This document shows positions 8,294-17,193 of a stretch of 64,000 bases of DNA, piece after piece. The stretch lies in assembly GCF_002086285.1 (NCBI RefSeq), contig NZ_MVHU01000003.1, positions 62,001 to 126,000 of the forward strand, written 5' to 3'. The first letter of the stretch is position 1; every line of letters starts with the position of its first letter. Origin of the DNA: Mycolicibacter kumamotonensis. GTDB lineage: Bacteria; Actinomycetota; Actinomycetes; Mycobacteriales; Mycobacteriaceae. A program made the translations under genes and the position numbers. The notes beneath the pieces are model-generated. The model was not told where the DNA came from. It saw only the letters and a program-made list of their open reading frames with translations, and did no database searches.

Positions 8294-9132
8294 CGATTCC
8301 TCGGCTTGCCGGAAAGGTCGCGCTGATCACCGGCGCGGCCCGTGGAATCGGGCGGGCGCAGGCGGTTCGCTTTGCCCAAGAGGGGGCCGAGATCATCGGA
8401 ATCGACCTGTGCGGTCCGGTCGATACCGTTGTGGTGCCGCCGTCCACGCACGACGACCTCGCCGAGACAGCGGCGCAGGTACGGGCCGTTGGCGGGCGGA
8501 TGATCACCGCGGTTGCCGATGTGCGCGAACGAGAGCTGTTACGGACTGCCATCGACAGCGGGATCCGCGAATACGGCGGACTCGACATCGTCTGCGCCAC
8601 CGCGGGAATCACTTCCCGCGGGTTGGCTGCTGAGCTGCCAGAGGAGACCTGGCGCACCATGCTCGACGTTAACCTAACCGGGGTGTTCCACACCTGCCAG
8701 GTCACCGCACCGCATCTCATCGCGCGTGGAGGCGGTGCGATGATCCTTGTGAGTTCGATAGCAGGGCTTCAGGGATTGGTCGGAGTGGCGCATTACACCG
8801 CGGCCAAACACGGGGTGGTGGGTCTGATGCGTAGCCTCGCCAACGAACTCGCGACGCACCGGGTTCGGGTGAACACGGTTCACCCGACGAACGTCGACAC
8901 CCCGCTGATCCAGAACGACGCGGTCCGCAGCGCGTTCCGGCCCGACCTCGACCGGCCACCGACCCGCGAGGAGTTCGCCGAGTCGGCGCGGAAGATGAAC
9001 ATGATCGATGTCCCGTGGGTGGAACCGGTGGATGTGGCGAATGCGTCCTTGTTTCTGGCCTCCGACGAGGCCCGCTACATCACGGCCGTGACCCTGCCTG
9101 TGGACGCCGGCAGTACTCAGCGACAAAGGTAG
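8290..9132 (+). CDS. Mycofactocin-coupled short-chain dehydrogenase/reductase
   Basis: Protein of 280 residues, a clear member of the mycofactocin-dependent SDR group. It has TGAARGIGR near residue 14, the DLCGP segment after strand 2, catalytic HYTAAK, and the diagnostic NTVHPTNVDTPLIQN followed by a FRPDL insertion. These enzymes oxidise secondary alcohols with a non-exchangeable nicotinamide. Two paralogues in tandem suggest two different hydroxyl positions or stereochemistries are handled. Start ATG 8290 overlaps the previous stop. The mycofactocin biosynthesis genes themselves are not in the window. Confidence 0.88.
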   Translation: MTIPRLAGKVALITGAARGIGRAQAVRFAQEGAEIIGIDLCGPVDTVVVPPSTHDDLAETAAQVRAVGGRMITAVADVRERELLRTAIDSGIREYGGLDIVCATAGITSRGLAAELPEETWRTMLDVNLTGVFHTCQVTAPHLIARGGGAMILVSSIAGLQGLVGVAHYTAAKHGVVGLMRSLANELATHRVRVNTVHPTNVDTPLIQNDAVRSAFRPDLDRPPTREEFAESARKMNMIDVPWVEPVDVANASLFLASDEARYITAVTLPVDAGSTQRQR

Positions 9133-9137
9133 TGAAT

Positions 9138-9914
9138 ATGGCCGATTGTCCCTTGGTGTTCTTCTCGTTCATCTCGCTGCATAACGCGGGCCCCGATGAC
9201 CATCGTCGCTACAACGAGTGGCACCAGCTGGATCATCGCCCGGAGAACCTGGCGCTGCCGGGGGTTGCCGCAGGAGAGCGCTGGCGAAGGCCCCCGGACT
9301 GCAAAGAGATATCCACGGCGACCGCGGAGCAGGAGAGCGTCGATTACGTGGCGATGTACTGGTTTCGGGAACCGGTCGAACGGTCCGTCCGGGAATGGGA
9401 GCAACTCGGCGCCGATTCCGTCCAGTGGGGCAGAGGACCGATGATCCCGGGCGTGCGCCGAACGCTGTTGGCCTTCTTCCGGCCGGTCAAGGGATACTCA
9501 GCCCCGTCGTCGCTGGTGTCGCCGGCAGCGATTCCCTACCGACCCAACCAGGGCCTGCACCTGACACTCACCCGCTATCACGACCCGCTCGGTACCGATA
9601 CGCACGAGCAGTACCGGCTAGACGATCAGGTTGTGATTCCCGAATTGCTCCGGCTTCCCGGGGTGGCGGGCGCCTGGACCTTCACGCTCGATCGCCATCA
9701 GGACAACGCCATGGGCTTGCGGTCGCAAGAAGCATCCGACACCGCGGGCGCGCTGCGGATGCGACTGCTCTACCTCGATGACGACCCGCTGGTCACGACG
9801 GCGCGGGTGCGCGACCGGACCGCGGAAATCCGCGGCTCGCGAACGCTGCCCGGCCTTGGCGAAATAGTGCTCGATACCCCGCTGCGCGCCATTAACCCGT
9901 GGTTGGACTGGTGA
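9138..9914 (+). CDS. Uncharacterised EthD-like protein with two internal repeats
   Basis: Protein of 258 residues that I do not recognise by name. The N-terminal half contains HRRYNEWHQLDHRPENLALP (residues about 22-41) and the C-terminal half contains HEQYRLDDQVVIPELLRLPG (about 156-175). Both resemble the Y-x-x-W/D-x-x-H/P-x2-L-x-L-P-G pattern of EthD or similar dimeric alpha+beta barrel proteins, so this may be a fused two-barrel protein. It sits between a mycofactocin SDR and the 3alpha-HSD, which ties it to the same pathway. No signal peptide or membrane segment is seen. ATG 9138 has AAAGG upstream; an in-frame GTG at 9132 is an alternative. Catalytic role unknown. Confidence 0.7.
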   Translation: MADCPLVFFSFISLHNAGPDDHRRYNEWHQLDHRPENLALPGVAAGERWRRPPDCKEISTATAEQESVDYVAMYWFREPVERSVREWEQLGADSVQWGRGPMIPGVRRTLLAFFRPVKGYSAPSSLVSPAAIPYRPNQGLHLTLTRYHDPLGTDTHEQYRLDDQVVIPELLRLPGVAGAWTFTLDRHQDNAMGLRSQEASDTAGALRMRLLYLDDDPLVTTARVRDRTAEIRGSRTLPGLGEIVLDTPLRAINPWLDW

Positions 9915-9954
9915 CGATCTCTTCGAAGGCCATCGATGTGACGGAAGGTGCGTT

Positions 9955-10806
9955 GTGGGAACGTATGTCGTAACCGGATCCGCATCGGGCATGGGCCGGC
10001 AAGCCACCGAAAAGCTCCGTGCCGCAGGGCATAGCGTTATCGGAATCGACATCAAAGACGCGGAGATATCGGCCGACCTGTCGACAACGGTGGGACGCCG
10101 GGCGGCCGCCGAAGCTGCGCTGGCTGCCTGCGGTGGCGTTCTGGACGGGGCAGTCCTCGCTGCGGGACTGGGCCCCGTCGAGGGACGACAAAGGTTGATT
10201 GCACAGGTCAACTATTTCGGCGTGGTCGAATTGCTGATGTCCCTACAACCCGCCTTGGCTCGCGCCGAGCGCGCCAAAGTGGTCGTGATTGCCAGCAACT
10301 CCACCACCACCACTCCGCTGGTGCCCCGCCGGGCGATCCGCGCCCTGCTCGCCGGCGACGTGGACAAGGCGCTGCGCGCGGTCCGGGTCTTCGGCAAGAA
10401 GTCGGCGGCCATCGTCTACGCGGCATCGAAGATCGCGGTATCGCGCTGGGTCCGCCGCCACGCCGTCACCGGTGACTGGGCCGGCGCGGGCATCCGGTTG
10501 AACGCGCTCGCCCCGGGAGCGATCATGACCCCTCTGCTGGCCGAGCAGCTCGCCAATCCCAAAGAAGCCAAGGCGGTCAAGGCGTTCCCGGTACCGATAG
10601 GCGGCTACGGCGACGCCGGCCAGCTCGCCGACTGGATGCTGTTCATGCTCTCCGATGCAGCTGACTTCATGTGCGGCAGCGTCGTTTTCGTCGACGGAGG
10701 ATCTGATGCCTACTTCCGCGCCGATTCCTGGCCGGTCGCCGTGCCCGCCAGGAGTCTGCCTCGCTACCTGGTGCGCTTCCTCGGTTATGGGCGGTCCAAA
10801 CGCTGA
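9955..10806 (+). CDS. hsdA: 3alpha-hydroxysteroid dehydrogenase/carbonyl reductase
   Basis: SDR of 283 residues. The cofactor motif is TGSASGMG near residue 7. Ser114, Tyr155 and Lys159 fall at exactly the numbers I recall for Comamonas testosteroni 3alpha-HSD. The long helical insertion between strand 5 and the catalytic Tyr (about residues 117-150) that replaces the usual tetramer interface in that enzyme is present here too. The GLGP segment after strand 4 also matches. The enzyme would reversibly oxidise 3alpha-hydroxyl groups of steroids such as androsterone to the 3-ketone, the substrate type of the Kst4D-like protein. GTG start at 9955. The C-terminal 25 residues extend beyond the Comamonas protein. 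Confidence 0.82.
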   Translation: MGTYVVTGSASGMGRQATEKLRAAGHSVIGIDIKDAEISADLSTTVGRRAAAEAALAACGGVLDGAVLAAGLGPVEGRQRLIAQVNYFGVVELLMSLQPALARAERAKVVVIASNSTTTTPLVPRRAIRALLAGDVDKALRAVRVFGKKSAAIVYAASKIAVSRWVRRHAVTGDWAGAGIRLNALAPGAIMTPLLAEQLANPKEAKAVKAFPVPIGGYGDAGQLADWMLFMLSDAADFMCGSVVFVDGGSDAYFRADSWPVAVPARSLPRYLVRFLGYGRSKR

Positions 10807-10859
10807 GCTCGATGACCGTTGATCCCTGTCCGAACGATTTTCAAGTAGAGGAGGTTGAC

Positions 10860-11792
10860 GTGGCGGCCAAGGCCAGTGTCGCGATTGTAGGGTCGGGCAA
10901 TATCAGTACGGATTTGCTGTACAAGCTGTTGCGTTCGGAGTGGTTGGAGCCGCGCTGGATGATCGGTATTGATCCGGAGTCGGAGGGGTTGGCGCGGGCG
11001 CGCAAGCTGGGTTTGGAGACTTCCGCCGAGGGCGCGGATTGGTTGCTGGCTCAGGATGAGTTGCCGGATTTCGTGTTCGAGGCGACCAGCGCTTATGTGC
11101 ACAAGGCGTATGCGCCCAAGTACGAGGCGGCCGGGATCCGGGCGATCGATTTGACTCCGGCGGCGGTGGGGCCGGCGGTGATTCCGCCGGCGAACCTGCA
11201 CGAACACGTCGATGCCCCCAACGTCAACATGATCACCTGTGGTGGGCAGGCCACCATTCCGATCGTGTATGCGGTGACTCGGGCGGTGACCGAGCAGGGC
11301 GGCAGCGTTCCGTATGCGGAGATCGTGGCCAGTGTGGCCAGTGTTTCGGCGGGGCCGGGGACGCGGGCCAATATCGATGAGTTCACCAAGACCACCTCGC
11401 GTGGGGTGGAGACCATCGGTGGTGCGCAGAAGGGCAAGGCGATCATTATCTTGAACCCGGCTGATCCGCCGATGATCATGCGCGACACCATTTTCTGCCA
11501 GATCCCCGAGGACGCCGACCGGGATGCGATCACCGCGTCGATCACCGATGTCGTCGCCCAGGTGCAGACTTATGTGCCGGGGTATCGGCTGCTCAATGAG
11601 CCGCAGTTCGACGAGCCGTCACTGAATTCCGGGGGGCGTGCGGTGGTGACCACGTTCGTGGAGGTGGAGGGTGCCGGCGATTATCTGCCCCCGTATGCGG
11701 GCAACCTGGACATCATGACGGCGGCGGCGACCAAGGTCGGCGAGGAGATCGCCCGTGAGATGGCGTCGGCCAAGGCTGGAGGAGCGAAATGA
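10860..11792 (+). CDS. hsaG: Acetaldehyde/propionaldehyde dehydrogenase (acylating)
   Basis: Protein of 310 residues in the MhpF/HsaG family. The NAD site is GSGNISTD near residue 11 and the catalytic Cys is in MITCGGQAT. It converts the aldehyde released by the aldolase into acyl-CoA, with channeling in the HsaF-HsaG complex. GTG 10860 was chosen because AGAGGAGG lies just upstream; an ATG at 10812 would add 16 unrelated residues. The stop overlaps the aldolase ATG. Codons here use more G or T at the third position (GGT, TTG, GTG) than the C-rich neighbours, which may mean a different history. Other acylating aldehyde dehydrogenases of meta-cleavage pathways look the same. Confidence 0.93.
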   Translation: MAAKASVAIVGSGNISTDLLYKLLRSEWLEPRWMIGIDPESEGLARARKLGLETSAEGADWLLAQDELPDFVFEATSAYVHKAYAPKYEAAGIRAIDLTPAAVGPAVIPPANLHEHVDAPNVNMITCGGQATIPIVYAVTRAVTEQGGSVPYAEIVASVASVSAGPGTRANIDEFTKTTSRGVETIGGAQKGKAIIILNPADPPMIMRDTIFCQIPEDADRDAITASITDVVAQVQTYVPGYRLLNEPQFDEPSLNSGGRAVVTTFVEVEGAGDYLPPYAGNLDIMTAAATKVGEEIAREMASAKAGGAK

Positions 11793-12823
11793 GCGATCAC
11801 ATCTTCGATGTGCGGATCACCGACACCAGCCTGCGCGACGGTAGCCATCACAAGCGTCACCAGTTCACGCGCGAGGAGGTCGCCGCGATCGTCGCCGCGA
11901 TCGATGCCGCCGGGGTGCCGGTGATCGAGGTGACCCACGGCGACGGGCTGGGCGGGTCGAGCTTCAACTACGGGTTCTCCAAGACCCCCGACCAGGAGTT
12001 GATCAAGCTCGCGGCGCAGACCGCCAAAGACGCCAGGATCGCGTTTTTGATGCTGCCCGGGGTGGCCACCAAAGACGACATGAAAGAGGCGCAGGGCAAC
12101 GGCGGACAGATCTGCCGGATCGCCACGCACTGCACCGAGGCCGATGTGTCCATTCAGCATTTCGGTCTGGCCCGTGAGCTCGGGTTGGAGACGGTGGGGT
12201 TTTTGATGATGGCCCACACCGTGTCCCCGGAGAAGCTGGCCGCCCAGGCCCGGATCATGGCCGATGCGGGCTGTCAGTGCGTGTACGTGGTGGATTCGGC
12301 CGGTGCGCTGGTGCTCGAAGGGGTGCGTGATCGGGTTCAGGCGCTGGTCGCTGAGCTCGGTGACCAGGGAGATGGGGCTCAGGTGGGTTTCCACGGTCAT
12401 GAGAATCTCGGGCTCGGGGTGGCCAACTCGTTGGAGGCGGTGCGTGCCGGGGCCAAGCAGATCGACGGCTCGGTGCGCCGCTTCGGCGCCGGGGCGGGCA
12501 ACGCGCCGGTGGAGGCGCTGATCGGGGTGTTCGACAAGGTCGGGATCAAGACCGGTATCGACTTCTTCGACATCGCTGATGCCGCCGAGGACGTGGTGCG
12601 CCCGGTGATGCCGGCCGAGTGCGTGCTGGACCGCAACGCGCTGATCATGGGCTACTCCGGGGTGTACTCCAGCTTCCTCAAGCACGCGGTGCGCCAGGGG
12701 GAGCGCTACGGCGTGCCCGCCCACGAACTGCTCCACCGCGCCGGCCAACGCAAACTCATCGGCGGCCAAGAAGACCAGCTCATCGACATCGCCCTGGAAA
12801 TCCAACGGGAGCGTGTCGATTAG
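11789..12823 (+). CDS. hsaF: 4-hydroxy-2-oxovalerate/4-hydroxy-2-oxohexanoate aldolase
   Basis: Protein of 344 residues in the MhpE/HsaF family of class II aldolases. The N-terminus has [16 protein letters not shown], with the catalytic Arg and Asp metal ligand, and the metal-binding HGHENLG is near residue 200. The C-terminal communication domain that docks HsaG is present. It splits a 4-hydroxy-2-oxoacid into pyruvate and an aldehyde, which passes to HsaG. Last gene of the plus-strand operon. The hydratase HsaE that would make its substrate is not in this window. Confidence 0.93.
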   Translation: MSDHIFDVRITDTSLRDGSHHKRHQFTREEVAAIVAAIDAAGVPVIEVTHGDGLGGSSFNYGFSKTPDQELIKLAAQTAKDARIAFLMLPGVATKDDMKEAQGNGGQICRIATHCTEADVSIQHFGLARELGLETVGFLMMAHTVSPEKLAAQARIMADAGCQCVYVVDSAGALVLEGVRDRVQALVAELGDQGDGAQVGFHGHENLGLGVANSLEAVRAGAKQIDGSVRRFGAGAGNAPVEALIGVFDKVGIKTGIDFFDIADAAEDVVRPVMPAECVLDRNALIMGYSGVYSSFLKHAVRQGERYGVPAHELLHRAGQRKLIGGQEDQLIDIALEIQRERVD

Positions 12824-12881
12824 CAACCGCGGATGCGGCGGCTTGCCGGGGCGAATGGCAGAAGGAAGCCAGCGGTGGAGG

Positions 12882-13505
12882 TCAAGCGCCCGGAGCGGAT
12901 AGCGTTTCGCCGACGCTGGGCCTCTGCTTCTGACGATCGGCGTTTTCCCTGATTGCCGTAACGGCATGTTCAAGTCGTCGGTGCAGTTCACGCGGTGTTG
13001 CTCGGTTTTGCGCGAGCGCGAGGAGATTCGCGATCCATACATCCGCCAGCAGCGCGGCGACCTGCTGGTTATGGTCGGCGCGAGTCGGTTGGTCCGGCTC
13101 CATGGCATGGACGAAGATGTCTATCAGTTTGTTCCGCACCAGTTGAGCGTTGACGGCGGCGGATCCGGTCGCTTGCAGATATGCGCGCGCCGCGGTATCG
13201 GCGAGTCTCGGTGTCACCGACAGCTGTTCAGTAAGACATGCGATGACGTGTAAGAGCCGCTGGTGTGGTTCGGCCGGCCCGACGATGTCGCCCCCTAGCT
13301 CACCCGCGAATTCACTCAGCCAGCTGTGGAGGCAGTCCAGCAGCAGCCCATCCTTTGATGGAAAGTAATGGTAGACAGCGCTGGCGGGGACCCCGGCAAC
13401 GTCGGCCACATCCCGGATCCGCACCGACTCGTAGCCGTTAACGGCTTGTCGCAGTGCGGCATTGACAATGCGCTCCCGCCGGCCCCCATGATCGAGCAGA
13501 CTCAC
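12882..13505 (-). CDS. KstR-like TetR-family regulator
   Basis: About 207 residues from a GTG at 13505. The helix-turn-helix is IRDVADVAGVPASAVYHYFP, near residues 31-50. The ligand domain has AARAYLQA and ADVWIANLLALAQNRA, which match the ARAY and DVW-x-NLLAW signatures of KstR, the cholesterol-pathway repressor. It is shorter than KstR because the extra N-terminal arm is missing. The reading frame is open further upstream to 13817, but that part is low complexity and arginine-rich with no homology I recognise. Convergent with hsaF. It may bind the tandem operator at 13811-13841. Confidence 0.82.
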   Translation of the reverse strand: MSLLDHGGRRERIVNAALRQAVNGYESVRIRDVADVAGVPASAVYHYFPSKDGLLLDCLHSWLSEFAGELGGDIVGPAEPHQRLLHVIACLTEQLSVTPRLADTAARAYLQATGSAAVNAQLVRNKLIDIFVHAMEPDQPTRADHNQQVAALLADVWIANLLALAQNRATPRELHRRLEHAVTAIRENADRQKQRPSVGETLSAPGA

Positions 13506-13810
13506 GGGACGGCGCCTGTCGAGCCCTTGTGCGTGGCCGGCAGTCCAGACCTCTTTCGGAAAGCTGCGCTGGGACGGACTGGCCGGAGGATGCCGAGTCC
13601 GACAAACACGTCGATTCCCTTTCACCCGGGGCCTGTGTCCGCAACACTCGTGCGAACGTGTCTTCTGATCAGGAACGCTAGGGTGCGCGCCCAGTAATTG
13701 GCTGCTGAGTTCTCGTTCACCGGGACCCTTTCGTCGGTCGCGGTGGCAGCCGGCACCGCTCGCGTTTGCCGGTGAATGTTGGCAGTGCCGATAACGGGGC
13801 CGACCGGCCC
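13506..13810. other. Intergenic region with no recognised gene
   Basis: About 300 bases between the TetR start and the tandem operator. I see no coding pattern, RNA gene or repeat. It probably contains the TetR promoter and 5' region. It could also hide a longer TetR N-terminus, which I judged unlikely. Confidence 0.4.
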
Positions 13811-13841
13811 TTGACATAAGTCAAGCGGTTGACTTAAATCA
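13811..13841. promoter_or_regulatory. Tandem TTGACWTAARTCA elements, likely TetR operator
   Basis: TTGACATAAGTCA starts at 13811 and TTGACTTAAATCA at 13829. The two 13-mers agree at 11 positions and are offset by 18 bp. The first is part of a perfect palindrome TTGAC-ATAA-GTCAA, and the gap also forms GTCAA-GCGG-TTGAC. The site is 46 nt upstream of the thioesterase gene and in front of the divergent KstR-like gene, so it could control both. The sequence differs from the AAC-N2-GTT core known for KstR. Confidence 0.6.
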
Positions 13842-13886
13842 GGTGACGCCGCCGGTTCCCGGGTCGGCAGTCCATCGAGGAGGCCC

Positions 13887-14867
13887 ATGTCGTCGCCGCC
13901 TGAGGCCACCGCCCAGTCCGACTTCAGCGGTCCCCTTCGCGGGTCGGACAGCCCGCTGGAACGGGGCACCCTCGGCGCCCTCGATGAGCTGCACGGGGTG
14001 CTGACGCCGCAGCCGGTCGGCGCCGACCGATTCCGGGTCGGCAACGAGGCCGTCCGCTTCGGGCGGATCTTCGGCGGCCAACTCGTCGCCCAGGCGATGG
14101 CGGCGGCTGCCGCCACCGTCGCCGAGCTCATCCCGCATTCGATCCACGCGTCGTTCCTGCGTCTCGGCGACTCAGGCGCACCCCTGGACATCATCGTCGA
14201 GCGCACCCGCGACGGGCGCTCGATGTCGGTGCGCCACGTCGTCATTGAACAAGACGGCAAGGCGCTGGTGACAGCGACGGTGTCCTTCGACGCCAACGCC
14301 GAGAGCACCGACGTAGGCACCGCAGCGGCCCCGGCCACAGCCCCGGAATCCCTACCGCTGCTGCAGCACTGGGCACAGCACGCCCCGGCAGGATTGGCCG
14401 GACCGGCAATGACGTGGATCGACCGGCCGCCGCCGCTGGAGATGCGCATCGGTGAAGCGCCCATCTTCCTCGGCGGCGCACAGGCACCCGGGCAGCGCAC
14501 GCACTGGATGCGCTTGCCGCGCGCGGTCGACGCCGGTCCACAAGCGCACGCCGTGCTGCTGGCCTACGCCAGCGACTATCTGCTGGTGGACATGGCCTTA
14601 CGCTCCCACCCGCAGCGTGTCGGCTATGCCACGCACCGGGGACTGACCCTCGACCACACCATCTGGCTGCACCGCCCGGTGCAATTCGACCAGTGGCATT
14701 CCTACACCCAGCAGACGATCGCCGTCGTCGGGCATCGCGCCCTCGTGCACGGAACCATTGTCGACGCGGCCGGGCGGCACGTGGCCAGCACCGCCCAAGA
14801 AGTTCTCATCCGGCCGACAACGAATCCGACTGCGCCCCCGGGATTTAAGGAAGGATCACAACAGTGA
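13887..14867 (+). CDS. Acyl-CoA thioesterase II (TesB-like)
   Basis: Protein of 326 residues with the double hot-dog fold of TesB. The N-terminal part has FGGQLVAQAMAAAA and SFLRLGDSGAPL; the C-terminal part has MALRSHPQRVGYATHRGLTLDHTIW and ends in an HGTIVDAAGRHVAS segment. Such enzymes hydrolyse acyl-CoA to free acid and CoA. ATG 13887 follows GAGGAGG. The stop overlaps the GTG of the aldehyde dehydrogenase gene (GTGA), so these form one operon with an SDR and LLM enzyme. Substrate is unknown. Confidence 0.88.
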   Translation: MSSPPEATAQSDFSGPLRGSDSPLERGTLGALDELHGVLTPQPVGADRFRVGNEAVRFGRIFGGQLVAQAMAAAAATVAELIPHSIHASFLRLGDSGAPLDIIVERTRDGRSMSVRHVVIEQDGKALVTATVSFDANAESTDVGTAAAPATAPESLPLLQHWAQHAPAGLAGPAMTWIDRPPPLEMRIGEAPIFLGGAQAPGQRTHWMRLPRAVDAGPQAHAVLLAYASDYLLVDMALRSHPQRVGYATHRGLTLDHTIWLHRPVQFDQWHSYTQQTIAVVGHRALVHGTIVDAAGRHVASTAQEVLIRPTTNPTAPPGFKEGSQQ

Positions 14868-16306
14868 GTAGCACCATCGAAGCCGACCCCGCCGTCGAAA
14901 CGGGTGGGATGATCCCGGTCTACAACCCCTCGACCGAGGAACAGATCGCCGAAGTCCCCGACTCCGACCAGGCGGCCGTCGACGCGGCGGTGGCCCGGGC
15001 GCGGGAGAGCTTCGAATCAGGGGTGTGGCGCAAACTGCCCGCCGCGCGCCGCGCCGAGATCATGTTCCGCGCCGCCGAAATCATCAAGGAACGCACCGCC
15101 GAGCTCGCCGAGATCGAGTCGCGCGACAACGGAATGACCGCGATGGGCGCCAGCCAGATCATCAAGGTCTCCCAGGAGATGCTGACGTACTACGCCGGAT
15201 GGGTCGGCAAGATTCACGGCGAGTCGAGCAACCTGGTCTCCGACGGGCTACTCGGCCACTTCGAGGAGTACCACACCTTCACCCAGCTGGAGCCGGTCGG
15301 AGTGGTCGGCCTGATCATCCCGTGGAACGGGCCGTTCTTCGTCGCCATGCTCAAGGTGGCCCCGGCATTGGCGGCGGGCTGCAGCTGCGTGCTCAAACCC
15401 GCCGAAGAGACACCGCTGACCGCGCTGAAGCTCGAGAAGATCTTCCGCGAGGCCGGCCTTCCCGACGGCGTGCTGAACGTCGTCACCGGCTACGGCGAGA
15501 CCACCGGTGCGGCCCTGACCGCCCACCCGGGAGTCGACAAGATCTCGTTCACCGGGTCCACCGAGGTCGGCCGGCTGATCGTCAAGGCCGCCGCCGGCAA
15601 CCTCAAGCGCCTCACCCTTGAGCTCGGCGGCAAGTCACCGCTGATCATGTTCGACGACGCCAACCTCGACAAGGCCATCATGATGGCCGGCATGGGCCTG
15701 CTGGCCGGCTCCGGCCAGAACTGTTCCTGCACCTCGCGGATCTACGTCCAGCGCGGCATCTACGACCAAGTCGTCGAGGGCCTGGCCAACTTCGCCCAGA
15801 TGCTGCCGATGGGCGGCAGCGACGACCCCGACTCGGTGCTGGGCCCGCTGATCAGTGAGAAGCAGCGTCAACGCGTGTCAGGCATCGTCAACGACGGGTT
15901 GGCCGCCGGAGCGCAGGTGATCACCGGCGGCAAGCCGATGGATCGGCGCGGCTATTTCTACGAGGCGACGATCATCACCAACACCACCCCCGATATGCGG
16001 CTGATCCGTGAGGAGATCTTCGGCCCGGTCGGATCGGTGATCCCCTTCGACGAGGAGGATGAGGCGATCGCCGCCGCCAACGACACCGAGTACGGGCTGG
16101 CCGGCGCCATCTGGACCGAGAACCTCAGCCGCGCCCACCGGGTCGCGAACCAGCTTCGCGGCGGCCAGATCTGGGTGAACTGCGCGCTCGCCGCCGACCC
16201 GTCCATGCCGATCTGCGGGCACAAGCAATCCGGCTGGGGCGGGGAGCGCGGCCGCAAGGGCCTGGAGGCCTACTTCAACACCAAGTCGGTCTACGTCAGC
16301 CTCTGA
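14864..16306 (+). CDS. NAD(P)-dependent aldehyde dehydrogenase (copy 1)
   Basis: Protein of 480 residues of the ALDH superfamily. The NAD-binding region has PWNGPFFVA and FTGSTEVG, the general base Glu is in LELGGKSP, and the catalytic Cys is in GQNCSCTS. It oxidises an aldehyde to an acid. GTG start with AAGGA upstream. Together with the thioesterase, SDR and LLM enzyme it suggests stepwise oxidation of an alcohol via aldehyde to acid. A related enzyme at 55818-57275 also has an LLM gene beside it. Confidence 0.92.
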   Translation: MSSTIEADPAVETGGMIPVYNPSTEEQIAEVPDSDQAAVDAAVARARESFESGVWRKLPAARRAEIMFRAAEIIKERTAELAEIESRDNGMTAMGASQIIKVSQEMLTYYAGWVGKIHGESSNLVSDGLLGHFEEYHTFTQLEPVGVVGLIIPWNGPFFVAMLKVAPALAAGCSCVLKPAEETPLTALKLEKIFREAGLPDGVLNVVTGYGETTGAALTAHPGVDKISFTGSTEVGRLIVKAAAGNLKRLTLELGGKSPLIMFDDANLDKAIMMAGMGLLAGSGQNCSCTSRIYVQRGIYDQVVEGLANFAQMLPMGGSDDPDSVLGPLISEKQRQRVSGIVNDGLAAGAQVITGGKPMDRRGYFYEATIITNTTPDMRLIREEIFGPVGSVIPFDEEDEAIAAANDTEYGLAGAIWTENLSRAHRVANQLRGGQIWVNCALAADPSMPICGHKQSGWGGERGRKGLEAYFNTKSVYVSL

Positions 16307-16339
16307 CCGGTTGGTCGAGACACCACCCGGAGGTGGATC

Positions 16340-17161
16340 GTGGCATTGCCGAAGGATGCGTCGGCCCTCGACGGTCGAGTAGCCGTCGTCACCGGCGGCG
16401 GGGCCGGCATCGGCCGCGGTATCGCGGAGACCTTCGCGGAATTCGGTGCCCGGGTGGTGATCTGGGAGAAAGACCCGCAGACCGCGGAACGCACGGCCGC
16501 CGCGGTCGAGGGTCTCGCCTGCGCGATCGATGTCCGCGACGCTGATCAGGTCGATACGGCGCTGGCCAGAACCATGGCAGAGGTGGGGCTACCGACAGTG
16601 CTGGTCAATAACGCCGGCGGGGCGTTCTCGGCACCGTTGCTGGACACCGCCCCGAAGGGGTGGGACACCCTGATCCGTTCCAACCTCACCCATGTGCTGC
16701 TGTGCACGCAGCGCGTCGCCCAGGCACTGGTGCGGCACGGGGCGTCCGGGAGCATCATCAACATCGCCAGCATCGAGGGCGCCCGCGCTGCGCCCGGCTT
16801 CGCGGCCTACGCAGCGGCGAAGGCGGGTGTCATCAACTTCACCAAGACGGCGGCACTGGAGCTCGCGCCGCACGGCATCCGGGTCAACTGCCTGGCACCG
16901 GATCTCACCCTCACCGAAGGCATCGAGCGCATCGGCTCGGCTGAGATGCTGGCCAACGCCGACCGGATGATCCCGATGGGCCGTACCGGTCATGTCGACG
17001 AGATGGCCGGAGCCGCGGTCTTTCTGGCCGGCGGACTGAGCACCTACGTCACCGGGCAGACGCTTCACGTCGACGGCGGAACCCACGCGGCGGGCGGGTG
17101 GTATCACCACCCGGACGGCAGCGGCTACATACTCGGGCCCCCGCGGCCGGCCACCACCTAG
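16340..17161 (+). CDS. Short-chain dehydrogenase/reductase
   Basis: Protein of 273 residues with TGGGAGIGRG near residue 16, NNAGG after strand 4, Ser in NIASIEG and catalytic YAAAK. The C-terminal FLAGGLSTYVTGQTLHVDGG is the usual classical SDR ending, followed by a 20-residue tail with two His and two Tyr. It likely oxidises a secondary alcohol or reduces a ketone with NAD(P). GTG 16340 has GGAGGT just upstream. It lies 33 nt after the aldehyde dehydrogenase in the same operon. Confidence 0.88.
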   Translation: MALPKDASALDGRVAVVTGGGAGIGRGIAETFAEFGARVVIWEKDPQTAERTAAAVEGLACAIDVRDADQVDTALARTMAEVGLPTVLVNNAGGAFSAPLLDTAPKGWDTLIRSNLTHVLLCTQRVAQALVRHGASGSIINIASIEGARAAPGFAAYAAAKAGVINFTKTAALELAPHGIRVNCLAPDLTLTEGIERIGSAEMLANADRMIPMGRTGHVDEMAGAAVFLAGGLSTYVTGQTLHVDGGTHAAGGWYHHPDGSGYILGPPRPATT

Positions 17162-17193
17162 CAGCCCGCCCCTTCAGGGCCGAAAGGATCCGT

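Noticed and set aside
13506..13817. Longer N-terminus for the KstR-like TetR
   Set aside because: Arg-rich, unlike any regulator, and would cover part of the tandem operator.
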